A stretch of DNA of 64,000 nt, from positions 1 through 64,000 of the forward strand of contig NZ_JACLAX010000011.1 of NCBI RefSeq assembly GCF_014230355.1, read 5' to 3'. This document shows, piece after piece, positions 57,520 through 64,000 of the stretch. A program made the position numbers and the translations under genes. This DNA comes from Novosphingobium piscinae (GTDB taxonomy: Bacteria; Pseudomonadota; Alphaproteobacteria; Sphingomonadales; Sphingomonadaceae). Position 1 is the stretch's first letter, and each line of letters starts with the position of its first letter. The notes under the pieces were generated by a model. It saw nothing but the letters and a program-made list of their open reading frames with translations, had not been told where the DNA came from and did no database searches.

Positions 57520-58341
57520 TCAGTGTGGCTCTTCACCGCCCGACACGTTCATCGATTCGCCGGTGATGTAGATCGCCTCATCCGAGCAGAGGAAGGCCAC
57601 GGCAGCGGCCGTGTCGGACGGCAGGCCGGGTCGCCCCATCGGGATCCGCGCCGCCATCCGCGCCAGATATTCGTCGACGGTGACGCCCTGGACCGCGGCG
57701 AAATGCTCGTTCTGCCACTTGCCGAGCCCGGTGGTGACATGGTTCGGGCAGACGTTGTTGACGGTGATCCCGCGCGGCCCCAGCTCGATCGCTGCTGACC
57801 GCACCAGTCCGACCAGACCGTGTTTCGAGGCCGTATAGGCCTGAGCGTGGGGGAAGCCCGACTTGGCCGCCTGGCTGGCGATGTTGATGATGCGCCCGCC
57901 GCGCCCCTGGGCCACCATGATCTCGGCGGCGGCCTGGAGGCCATACCAGGCCCCCGTGAGGTTGACGTCGATCACCGCGCGCCAGTCGTCGGCGGAAACC
58001 TCGAGCAGCGGCTTCATGATGTAGCCGATGCCGGCATTGTTGACCCAGATGTCGAGCCCGCCGTGGGTGTCGCGGGCATGGGCGGCGAGCGCCCGCACCG
58101 CGACCGGATCGCGCACGTCGCAGACGAAGGTCGAACCGCCGTGCGGCAGAGCGGCGGCGATCGCCTGCATCTCGGCCGAGCCGCCAACCATGTCGCCCGG
58201 CGTGGCCGCATCGCGCGATCCGCCGATGTCCGCGATCACCACCGTGGCCCCTTCGGCGGCGAGCCGGTGGGCGATGCCCTCGCCCAGCCCCCCGGCCCGG
58301 CCCGAGCCGGTGACGACCGCGACCTTGCCGGCGAACCTCAC
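57520..58341 (-). CDS. SDR-family oxidoreductase
   Basis: A 273-residue SDR. The cofactor motif is extended, TGSGRAGGLGEG; WVNNAG, NIASQAAKSG and YTASK are intact, and SGGEEPH ends the chain. The GTG start overlaps the stop of the HapK-like gene (GTGA) and is preceded by GAGGAG. Co-translation with its neighbours indicates a step in the same pathway, most likely oxidation of a secondary alcohol. Substrate unknown. Confidence 0.9.
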   Translation of the reverse strand: MRFAGKVAVVTGSGRAGGLGEGIAHRLAAEGATVVIADIGGSRDAATPGDMVGGSAEMQAIAAALPHGGSTFVCDVRDPVAVRALAAHARDTHGGLDIWVNNAGIGYIMKPLLEVSADDWRAVIDVNLTGAWYGLQAAAEIMVAQGRGGRIINIASQAAKSGFPHAQAYTASKHGLVGLVRSAAIELGPRGITVNNVCPNHVTTGLGKWQNEHFAAVQGVTVDEYLARMAARIPMGRPGLPSDTAAAVAFLCSDEAIYITGESMNVSGGEEPH

Positions 58342-58646
58342 GCCACCAGCTCCTCGGCGGTGAGGAAGGTCACATCGACCATGCCGCCGAAGGCCGCGGC
58401 CACCTCCTGCATCGCCGGCTGGGCGATGTCGGCGAGAAACCGGTCCATGTCGCTGACCTCGATCAGCTCGACATATCCGAAGGGCGGAGAGCCTTCAGCT
58501 CCGAACAGGCCAGTGCAGCGAAAAACGCGAAAACCCGCAATCGAGGGCAGCGCCCTGACCGTGGGCAGGTCGACCGTCCGGGCCCAGGTTTCATAGGCTT
58601 CCACGGACGTGCCGGGCTTGAGGGTGAACGTGGCGATCAGATGCAT
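58338..58646 (-). CDS. HapK/RedY-like small protein
   Basis: A 102-residue protein of the dimeric alpha/beta-barrel type called REDY-like/HapK. HLIATFTLKPGTSVEAYETW, TVRALPSIAGFRVFR and VELIEVSDMDRFLADIAQPA are the defining segments. The names come from prodigiosin-type biosynthesis (RedY, HapK), where members act in pigment assembly. In sphingomonads such genes are common beside catabolic SDRs and their role is unknown. It is the first gene of a leftward operon and faces the methyltransferase gene across a 101-base region containing box G3. Confidence 0.85.
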   Translation of the reverse strand: MHLIATFTLKPGTSVEAYETWARTVDLPTVRALPSIAGFRVFRCTGLFGAEGSPPFGYVELIEVSDMDRFLADIAQPAMQEVAAAFGGMVDVTFLTAEELVA

Positions 58647-58719
58647 GGCCGATCCTCGCTGGTTGGTCGGTTGATCAGGATCAACGACATTCCTTGCCTC
58701 GATCCCAAGGTCAATATAC

Positions 58720-58736
58720 CTTATTTATATAACAAG
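58720..58736. promoter_or_regulatory. AT-rich box G3
   Basis: CTTATTTATATAACAAG, symmetrical around TATAT (CTT/AAG outer arms). It shares TTTATATAACA with box G4 and sits between the divergent HapK-like and methyltransferase genes. Confidence 0.5.
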
Positions 58737-58747
58737 TGAGGCTCCCA

Positions 58748-59980
58748 GTGACAGCACCTTCGAGCACCCCCGTCCCGAACCATCCTAGTGCCGAATATGA
58801 CGGCCCGCCGGACTATCGGGTGATTGGCCGACACGCGGTTTTCCCGGAGACCAGCCACGACGAGATCGAGCGGATCAACTTCCTCGCACAGATGAACCGG
58901 CACCTCGCCGCACGGGTCGTACCCGGGGTGCGAGCCGCCTACGAGAGCCGAGTGGCTCCCGCCTTCGAAGCGGCCAACGGGCGGCCGATCGGCCATCGCC
59001 ACGAGGCCCGCAAGGCGATGCTGGCCGATCCCGCGTTCCAGACCTGGTCGGCCCTGCGGCGCGCCACCATGGAGCAGCGCCAGCAGGCCGGGCGCTGGAC
59101 CGCGCTGCGCCAGTGCGAGACCCTGGCCGCGAAGGCCGCGGCGCTGACCGAGGGCGATCCGCGGCTCGAGCTGGACCCGTCCGTGGCGATTCCGCGCTAT
59201 GTTTCGGCGGTCGATCACCACTGCATGCCGGGCTCCTACCACACCGAATACTTCCCCGGCGACGTGACCAACGGCGCCAACTATGACCACGGCGGATTTG
59301 TCACCACCGGCGGCCTGCTGGGCAAATATGTCGATGGCGGCGGACAGGCCGTGGTCAAGTGGGTCCGCAAGCACCTCCCGGACTTCAAGCCCAGGAAGAT
59401 CCTCGAGATCGGGGGAACCGTGGGCCATTCCAGCCTGCCGCTGGCCCAGGCCTTCCCGGAGGCCGAGTTGACCGTGGTCGACCTCGGCACGCCGATGCTG
59501 CGCTATGGTCTGGCGCGCGCCAAGTCGCTGGGGGTGGACAATGTGCGCTTCGTCCAGGCCAGCGGCGAGGACCTGTCGCGCTTCGCCGACGGCAGCTTCG
59601 ACTGGGTGCAGACGACGATGTTCCTGCACGAGCTGTCGCTGCCGGCGCTGCGCAACATCCTGCGCGAATCGCGTCGCCTGGTGCGCGATGGCGGGATCGT
59701 GCTGCATGTCGAGCAGCCGCAGTACACGCCTGAGATGTCCTACTTCGAGCAGGCCATGCGCGACTGGGACGCCTTCTACAACGCCGAGCCGTTCTGGAGC
59801 CGCCTGCACGAGATGGACCTCGATGCCGAAATGGAGCGGGCCGGGTTCGAACGCAGCCGGATTATCCACGGTGCGGTGTTTGGCGTGGTCGATCGTGACC
59901 TGTTCCCCGACGCGCAGGAAGACGAGACCGAAGACTATGGCCGCAAGGCCGCATGGGAAGTGATCGGAGTGGTGGCATGA
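58748..59980 (+). CDS. SAM-dependent methyltransferase, class I
   Basis: A 410-residue protein. The C-terminal half is a class I methyltransferase: motif I ILEIGGTVGHSSL (about 218-230), the acidic end of strand 2 in LTVVDLGTPM, FDWVQTTMFLHEL (motif II region) and LVRDGGIVLHVEQP. The N-terminal 190 residues are helical and not recognised. GTG at 58748 follows GTGAGG and is preferred to the GTG at 58736, which has no ribosome-binding site. It opens a rightward operon with a 119-residue unknown gene and a flavin oxidoreductase gene. Methylation, or a methyltransferase-fold rearrangement, of a pathway intermediate is inferred. Confidence 0.87.
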   Translation: MTAPSSTPVPNHPSAEYDGPPDYRVIGRHAVFPETSHDEIERINFLAQMNRHLAARVVPGVRAAYESRVAPAFEAANGRPIGHRHEARKAMLADPAFQTWSALRRATMEQRQQAGRWTALRQCETLAAKAAALTEGDPRLELDPSVAIPRYVSAVDHHCMPGSYHTEYFPGDVTNGANYDHGGFVTTGGLLGKYVDGGGQAVVKWVRKHLPDFKPRKILEIGGTVGHSSLPLAQAFPEAELTVVDLGTPMLRYGLARAKSLGVDNVRFVQASGEDLSRFADGSFDWVQTTMFLHELSLPALRNILRESRRLVRDGGIVLHVEQPQYTPEMSYFEQAMRDWDAFYNAEPFWSRLHEMDLDAEMERAGFERSRIIHGAVFGVVDRDLFPDAQEDETEDYGRKAAWEVIGVVA

Positions 59981-60336
59981 GCTTCGCAGACGCACTCGCC
60001 GGGGCTGGCGCCAAGGCGGCCGGGAAGCGGCCCTACTTCCTCGAGCCGCAGGTCGAACGGGTCCTCGCCATCACCATGACGATCGCGCAGGAGCTGGCCG
60101 TGGCCCGTCAGCGGATCGACACGCTCGAGCGGCTGCTGCTCGCCAAGGGCGTGCTCGCTGCGGGCGAGATCGACGCCTTCGTGCCGGATGCGACCGCCAG
60201 CGCCGAACGGCAGATGTGGAACCAGGAGTACATCGCGCGCGTGCTGCGGATCGTGCAGCAGGAGAACGAGGCCGCGGTGCGTTTGGACGAATCGAGCTCG
60301 GGCGAACTGGCCGCCGAGCTGGCCGCGGAGGCCTGA
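59977..60336 (+). CDS. Unrecognised 119-residue helical protein
   Basis: A small, highly charged protein predicted to be almost all helix; VERVLAITMTIAQELAVARQ and the following RIDTLERLLLAKGVLAAGEI could form a short coiled coil. No Cys residues, signal peptide or membrane helix. It begins inside the methyltransferase stop (ATGA) and ends seven bases before the flavin oxidoreductase gene, so it is a tightly coupled part of that operon. It may be an accessory subunit of one of these enzymes. I recognise no family. Confidence 0.8.
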   Translation: MSFADALAGAGAKAAGKRPYFLEPQVERVLAITMTIAQELAVARQRIDTLERLLLAKGVLAAGEIDAFVPDATASAERQMWNQEYIARVLRIVQQENEAAVRLDESSSGELAAELAAEA

Positions 60337-60343
60337 GGCGGCC

Positions 60344-61765
60344 ATGAGCGAGGACAACGGCGCCGACCTGTTCGAATTCACCGTGCCGGTGCTGGTCGTC
60401 GGCGGCGGCGCGTGCGGTTGCATCGCCGCGCTCGCCGCCCGCGACGCCGGGGCCGAAGTGCTGCTGGTCGAACAGGACGAGCGGCCGATGGGTTCGACCG
60501 GGATGTCGCAGGGACTGGTCTGCGCCGCCGGCACCAGGGCTCAGGCCCGGCACGCGATCGTTGACAGTCCCGACGCGTTCTTCGCCGACATCATGGCCAA
60601 GACCAGGGGCTTGACCGATCCCGTGCTGGCCCGTGCGATCGCCGACCATTCCGGCCCCACCCTCGACTGGATGGCAGAGGCCCACGATCTGCCATGGGAG
60701 CTCGATACCGGCTTCCGCCCGGCCTATGGCAATTCCACCTTCCGGGTGCATGGCTGGCGCGGTCATGGCGGGCAGGACATGGTCGATCTGCTGCACGCCC
60801 GCCTCGCCGACGCCGGGGTCGACGTGCTGTTGCCGGCGCAGCTGGTGGATATCCACGCCGATTCCACCGGGCGGGTGCTGGGGGTCTCGCTCCAGCGACC
60901 CGATGGCGCGATCGAGCGGGTGGGGTGCCAGGCGCTGGTGCTCGCCTGTGGCGGCTTCGCCGCCAACCGCGCGCTGGTCGCCCGCTACATGCCTGAGATG
61001 GCCCAGGCCCGGAACAACGGCCACGAGGGCAGCCAGGGCACCGGGCTGTGGGTTGGCGAACGGCTGGGCGCGGCATTCGGCGACATGGGAGCCTACCAGG
61101 GCTATGCCATGCTGACCGATCCGCAGGGCATCAGCGTGCCCCCGGGCGTGCCGATCGCCGGCGGGATCCTCGTCAATGTCGAGGGCCGCCGCTTTACCGA
61201 CGAGCTCGCCGACATCGCCGGCATGGTCCACCCGGTCATGGCCCAACCCGGCGATCACGTCTGGGTGGTGTATGACCGGCGGATCGAATCCCTGGTCGAG
61301 TACATCCCGGAAATGCAGGCGCTGCTCGAACTGAATGCGGCACGTCAGGCCGATACGGTCGAGGCCCTTGCGGCCGCCATCGGCGTTCCGGCCGCGGCGC
61401 TGTCCGCCACCCTCGCCGAAGCGCACGCGGCCCAGGCCGCCGGCCGGTCCGACAGCTTCGGCCGAGCCTGGGGGGACGACCGGCCTCCGGTCGCCCCCTA
61501 CCGCGCGCTGAAGGTGATCGGCGCGATCTACCATACCCAGGGGGGCCTGCAGATCGATGGCGGCGCGCGCGTGGTGCGCCCCGATGGCACCCCCTTGCCC
61601 AACCTGTTCGCGGGCGGCGGGGCGGCGCGGTCGGTCTCGGGACCGGCGCACTGGGGCTACCTGCCGGCGATGGGTCTCTCGACCGCCGTCACCTTCGGCC
61701 GCCTCGCCGGGCTGGGGGCTGCCCAGGTCGTCGCCCCGGGCGAAAAGGCTTCCGCTCTGATTTGA
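60344..61765 (+). CDS. FAD-dependent oxidoreductase (fumarate reductase/3-ketosteroid-1-dehydrogenase-like)
   Basis: A 473-residue flavoprotein. The dinucleotide-binding motif VLVVGGGACGCIAAL is at about 17-30. GSTGMSQGLVCAAG, LACGGFAANRALVARYMPE and the C-terminal GGLQIDGGARVVRPDGTPL are typical of the fumarate reductase/urocanate reductase/ketosteroid dehydrogenase superfamily. These enzymes introduce or reduce an alpha,beta double bond beside a carbonyl. It is third in the methyltransferase operon. Its stop codon lies inside AT-rich box G4, which marks the next transcription start. Confidence 0.92.
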   Translation: MSEDNGADLFEFTVPVLVVGGGACGCIAALAARDAGAEVLLVEQDERPMGSTGMSQGLVCAAGTRAQARHAIVDSPDAFFADIMAKTRGLTDPVLARAIADHSGPTLDWMAEAHDLPWELDTGFRPAYGNSTFRVHGWRGHGGQDMVDLLHARLADAGVDVLLPAQLVDIHADSTGRVLGVSLQRPDGAIERVGCQALVLACGGFAANRALVARYMPEMAQARNNGHEGSQGTGLWVGERLGAAFGDMGAYQGYAMLTDPQGISVPPGVPIAGGILVNVEGRRFTDELADIAGMVHPVMAQPGDHVWVVYDRRIESLVEYIPEMQALLELNAARQADTVEALAAAIGVPAAALSATLAEAHAAQAAGRSDSFGRAWGDDRPPVAPYRALKVIGAIYHTQGGLQIDGGARVVRPDGTPLPNLFAGGGAARSVSGPAHWGYLPAMGLSTAVTFGRLAGLGAAQVVAPGEKASALI

Positions 61766-61780
61766 TATGTTTATATAACA
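61761..61780. promoter_or_regulatory. AT-rich box G4
   Basis: TTTGATATGTTTATATAACA, with ATGTT-TATAT-AACAT as a perfect 15-bp inverted repeat (61767-61781). It is identical to the inverse of box G1 in both half-sites and in spacing. It precedes the FAD-linked oxidase gene by 36 bases. Confidence 0.6.
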
Positions 61781-61816
61781 TTAAATGCCTGCCGCGCCTG
61801 CTCCGGGGACCTGACC

Positions 61817-63415
61817 ATGCCTGAATCCGTCGCCCTCGCCCGCCCCAACGATCTGGTCGGGCGCTTTGCCGCCATCGTCGGGGCCGACCATGTCCGCCAC
61901 GACGAGGCCAGTCTGGCCCTGTTCAGCGAGGACGTGTGGCGCCGCGCCGACCAGACCGCGGTGCTGATCGTCGCGCCGGGCTCGACCGCAGAGCTGGCGG
62001 CGGTGGTCAGGGCAGCGGCCGAGGCCGGGCTGTCGATCGCCCCGCGCGGCGCCGGGATGAGCTATACCAGCGGCTACGTGCCGGCCGACGACCACACCGT
62101 GGCGCTCGACACCCGGCGGCTCAACCGGGTCCTGGCGATCAGCCCCGAGGACATGACGGTGACGGTCGAGGCCGGCTGCACCTGGCTTGCGCTCAACGAG
62201 GCGCTCAAGCCGCTCGGGCTGCGCACGCCGTTCTGGGGGCCGATGTCGGGGATCTATTCCACCGTGGGGGCCGGGCTGTCCCAGCTCAACGCGATGTTCG
62301 GCGCCGGCCACTACGGCACCTCGAGCGAGAGCATGATCGCGCTGACCGTGATCCTGGCCGATGGGCGCATGCTCAAGACCGGCGCGCGCGGGCCTGATGG
62401 CGAGACCCCGTTCTACCGCCACTACGGCCCCGACCTCGCCGGGCTGTTCTGCGGCGATAGCGGCACGCTGGGGATCAAGGCCGAGATCACCCTGCGCCTG
62501 ATCCGCACGCCGGCCTTCGAGGACTCGGCCTCGTTCAGCTTCAAGACCGGCGAACTGATGCTCGAGGCGCTGGCCGAAATGGCGCGCGCGGGGATCGCCG
62601 CCGAGACCTGCGGCTTCGATCCGGGGCTGACCAAGGTGCGGATGAAGCGCATGTCGATGACCGCCGACGTCAAGGCGCTGGGGGCGGTGATCGCGAAGGA
62701 GAAGTCGCTCGGCAAAGGTCTCCTGGCCGCGGCCAAGATCGCGATCGGCGGGCGCAACTTCATCGAGGAGGACGAGTATCCGCTGCACATCACGGCCGAA
62801 GGCCGGTGCAAGGAGGCCGTTGCCGCCGACCTCGCCACCGCGCGCGAGATTGCGAGGCGGTTCGAGGGCGTGGAGATCGAGAACACCATCGCCAAGGTGA
62901 TCCGGGCCATGCCCTTCCCGGCGCCGAACTCGATCCTCGGGCCCGAGGGCGAGAGCTGGGTGCCGGTCCATGGCCACGCTTCGCTGTCCACCGCCCCCGC
63001 GATGTTCCGCGCGATCCGCGACTACTTCGACAGCATGCAGGCCGAGTTCGACCGGCTGGGCATCTACAACGGCTTCCTGTTCTCGAGCCTGTCGACCAAT
63101 GCGATCACGATCGAGCCGGTGTTCTTCTGGCCCGAGGGCTATCGCCCGATCCACGAGACCATGGTCGAACCGGCCCACCTGGCACGGCTCAAGCAGCTTG
63201 GCCCCCATCCCGAGGCGACCGCGCTGGTCACTGCGGCACGGGAGCAGGTCAAGGCGATCTGCCAGCGCTTCGGCGCGGCCCATTTCCAGATCGGCCGCGC
63301 CTATCCCTATCGCGAGAGCCGCGATGCGGCGTTCCGCAAGGTGCTCGACGCGGTCAAGCAGGTGGTCGATCCCCAGGGGCGGTTCAATCCGGGCGGGCTG
63401 GGCTTTCCGCAGTGA
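61817..63415 (+). CDS. FAD-linked oxidase (vanillyl-alcohol oxidase/4-cresol dehydrogenase-like)
   Basis: A 532-residue flavoprotein of the VAO/PCMH class. The FAD domain shows VLIVAPGSTAELAAVVRAAA, IAPRGAGMSYTSGYVP and FCGDSGTLGIKAEITLRLI. The C-terminal substrate domain ends VVDPQGRFNPGGLGF, as in 4-cresol dehydrogenase and glycolate or lactate oxidases of this class. It probably oxidises an alkylphenol, hydroxy acid or similar intermediate; the electron acceptor is not evident. The next gene overlaps its stop (GTGA). Confidence 0.92.
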   Translation: MPESVALARPNDLVGRFAAIVGADHVRHDEASLALFSEDVWRRADQTAVLIVAPGSTAELAAVVRAAAEAGLSIAPRGAGMSYTSGYVPADDHTVALDTRRLNRVLAISPEDMTVTVEAGCTWLALNEALKPLGLRTPFWGPMSGIYSTVGAGLSQLNAMFGAGHYGTSSESMIALTVILADGRMLKTGARGPDGETPFYRHYGPDLAGLFCGDSGTLGIKAEITLRLIRTPAFEDSASFSFKTGELMLEALAEMARAGIAAETCGFDPGLTKVRMKRMSMTADVKALGAVIAKEKSLGKGLLAAAKIAIGGRNFIEEDEYPLHITAEGRCKEAVAADLATAREIARRFEGVEIENTIAKVIRAMPFPAPNSILGPEGESWVPVHGHASLSTAPAMFRAIRDYFDSMQAEFDRLGIYNGFLFSSLSTNAITIEPVFFWPEGYRPIHETMVEPAHLARLKQLGPHPEATALVTAAREQVKAICQRFGAAHFQIGRAYPYRESRDAAFRKVLDAVKQVVDPQGRFNPGGLGFPQ

Positions 63416-64000
63416 GCGGAGCCGCCGTCCCGACCTACCGCGCGATCCGCCTCGACCGGGTCGCACCCAGCTTCCGCGAAGCCTGCGCGGTGGTCGACGT
63501 GCCGCTGGTCGCGCCAGGTCCGGGCGAGATCCAGGTCGCCAACCGGTGGTGCGGAATCAATGGAATCTTCGATACGCAGATGGCGCGCAACGCGGTTGAC
63601 TATGTGACGATCGCCTTGCCGAGCTTCACCGGCGTCGAGGCGATCGGCACGGTCACCGCGGTCGGGCCGGGTGTGCGCGGCTTCGCCGTCGGCGACGCGG
63701 CGATCACCACGCGCTTCACCGGCGGCTACCGCGAGGCCAATACCGGTCCGGCCCACCAGTTCGTCGCTGCCCCGGCGCTGGCTCCGGAATGGCTGGCGCT
63801 TGCCTCGACCGGGGTCTCGGCCATGGTGGCGCTCGAGCAGATCGCCGAGGCCCGCCAGGGTGAGACAGTGGCGATTTCTGCGGCGGCCGGTGGGCTCGGA
63901 CACCTGCTCGTCCAGCTCGCCGTGGGCAAGGGCTGCCGCGTGATCGGCGTGGCCGGAGGCGCTGAAAAGTGTGCTTTCGTCCGCTCGCTGGGGGCCGAAC
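63412..64000 (+). CDS. MDR-family NAD(P)H-dependent reductase (ZADH2/quinone-reductase-like), partial
   Basis: The first 196 codons of a medium-chain dehydrogenase/reductase; the gene continues past the window. The N-terminal domain has VPLVAPGPGEIQVANRWCGI and GVEAIGTVTAVGPGVRGFAVGD. The cofactor site is SAAAGGLGHLLVQLAVGKG, the AxxGGxG form of zinc-independent quinone or enone reductases. It starts with a GTG overlapping the previous stop, so it belongs to the G4-controlled transcript. A role in reducing an enone intermediate is likely. Confidence 0.88.
   Translation, partial: MSGAAVPTYRAIRLDRVAPSFREACAVVDVPLVAPGPGEIQVANRWCGINGIFDTQMARNAVDYVTIALPSFTGVEAIGTVTAVGPGVRGFAVGDAAITTRFTGGYREANTGPAHQFVAAPALAPEWLALASTGVSAMVALEQIAEARQGETVAISAAAGGLGHLLVQLAVGKGCRVIGVAGGAEKCAFVRSLGAE

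Noticed and set aside
1-64000. tRNA genes, CRISPR arrays, insertion sequences, prophage or integrative element
   Set aside because: No cloverleaf-like segments, regularly spaced repeats, transposase, integrase or phage structural genes were seen; gene density and codon bias are even across the window.

Overview
The window is about 70% G+C, densely packed and mostly catabolic. The gene content points to an alphaproteobacterium of the Sphingomonadales (Novosphingobium/Sphingobium/Sphingomonas-like): several TonB-dependent receptors, Rieske oxygenases, many short-chain dehydrogenases, a HapK-like protein, TetR/LacI/GntR/LysR switches, and REP-like repeats of the type common in sphingomonads. The assignment is inferred from content; no rRNA or other taxonomic marker is present. 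I saw no tRNA, rRNA, CRISPR array, insertion sequence or prophage.

Region 1 (1-21.7 kb) is a catabolic block for an unidentified, probably cyclic or terpenoid/steroid-like, substrate. It holds a TPP-dependent 2-oxoacid dehydrogenase (E2 partial, E1-beta, E1-alpha), two Rieske oxygenase alpha subunits, four dehydrogenases of the SDR family, an AMP-forming acyl-CoA ligase, a family III CoA-transferase, a DUF35 plus thiolase-like pair, a ThuA-like protein, a SnoaL-like protein, two ABM-type small proteins, a haem-c/PQQ dehydrogenase and a TonB receptor. Two closely similar TetR repressors lie inside it. All four divergent promoter regions carry an AT-rich operator-like element of the same kind (five copies), so I read the block as one regulon.

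Region 2 (21.7-26.2 kb) encodes a GH1 beta-glucosidase, a TonB receptor remnant with in-frame deletions, and an overlapping gene pair that matches the beta and alpha subunits of C-glycoside deglycosidases, facing a third TetR regulator across a large inverted repeat.

Region 3 (26.3-41.5 kb) is a LacI-type module: the regulator, a secreted alpha/beta hydrolase, an unusual cytochrome P450, an overlapping chain of two MFS transporters, a dihaem cytochrome c and an OmpA-like protein, a second hydrolase, a CapA-like protein, a TonB receptor and a CPA2 antiporter. Five LacI-like operators (core TGCAAGCGCTT) mark its promoters; one lies inside the receptor coding sequence.

Region 4 (41.5-48.9 kb) holds a homocysteine methyltransferase family gene, a LysR regulator, and a valine/isobutyrate catabolic operon (mmsA, a 3-hydroxyacyl-CoA dehydrogenase, an isobutyryl-CoA dehydrogenase-like gene, mmsB, an SDR).

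Region 5 (48.9-64 kb) is a second unassigned catabolic cluster: GntR/UTRA regulator, two MFS transporters, a hydrolase remnant, an intact hydrolase with His at the nucleophile position, VOC protein, MmgE/PrpD protein, SDR, HapK-like protein, methyltransferase, a novel 119-residue protein, two flavin oxidoreductases and a partial MDR reductase. AT-rich boxes recur at its promoters; two share TTTGATAT-N4-ATATAAC exactly.
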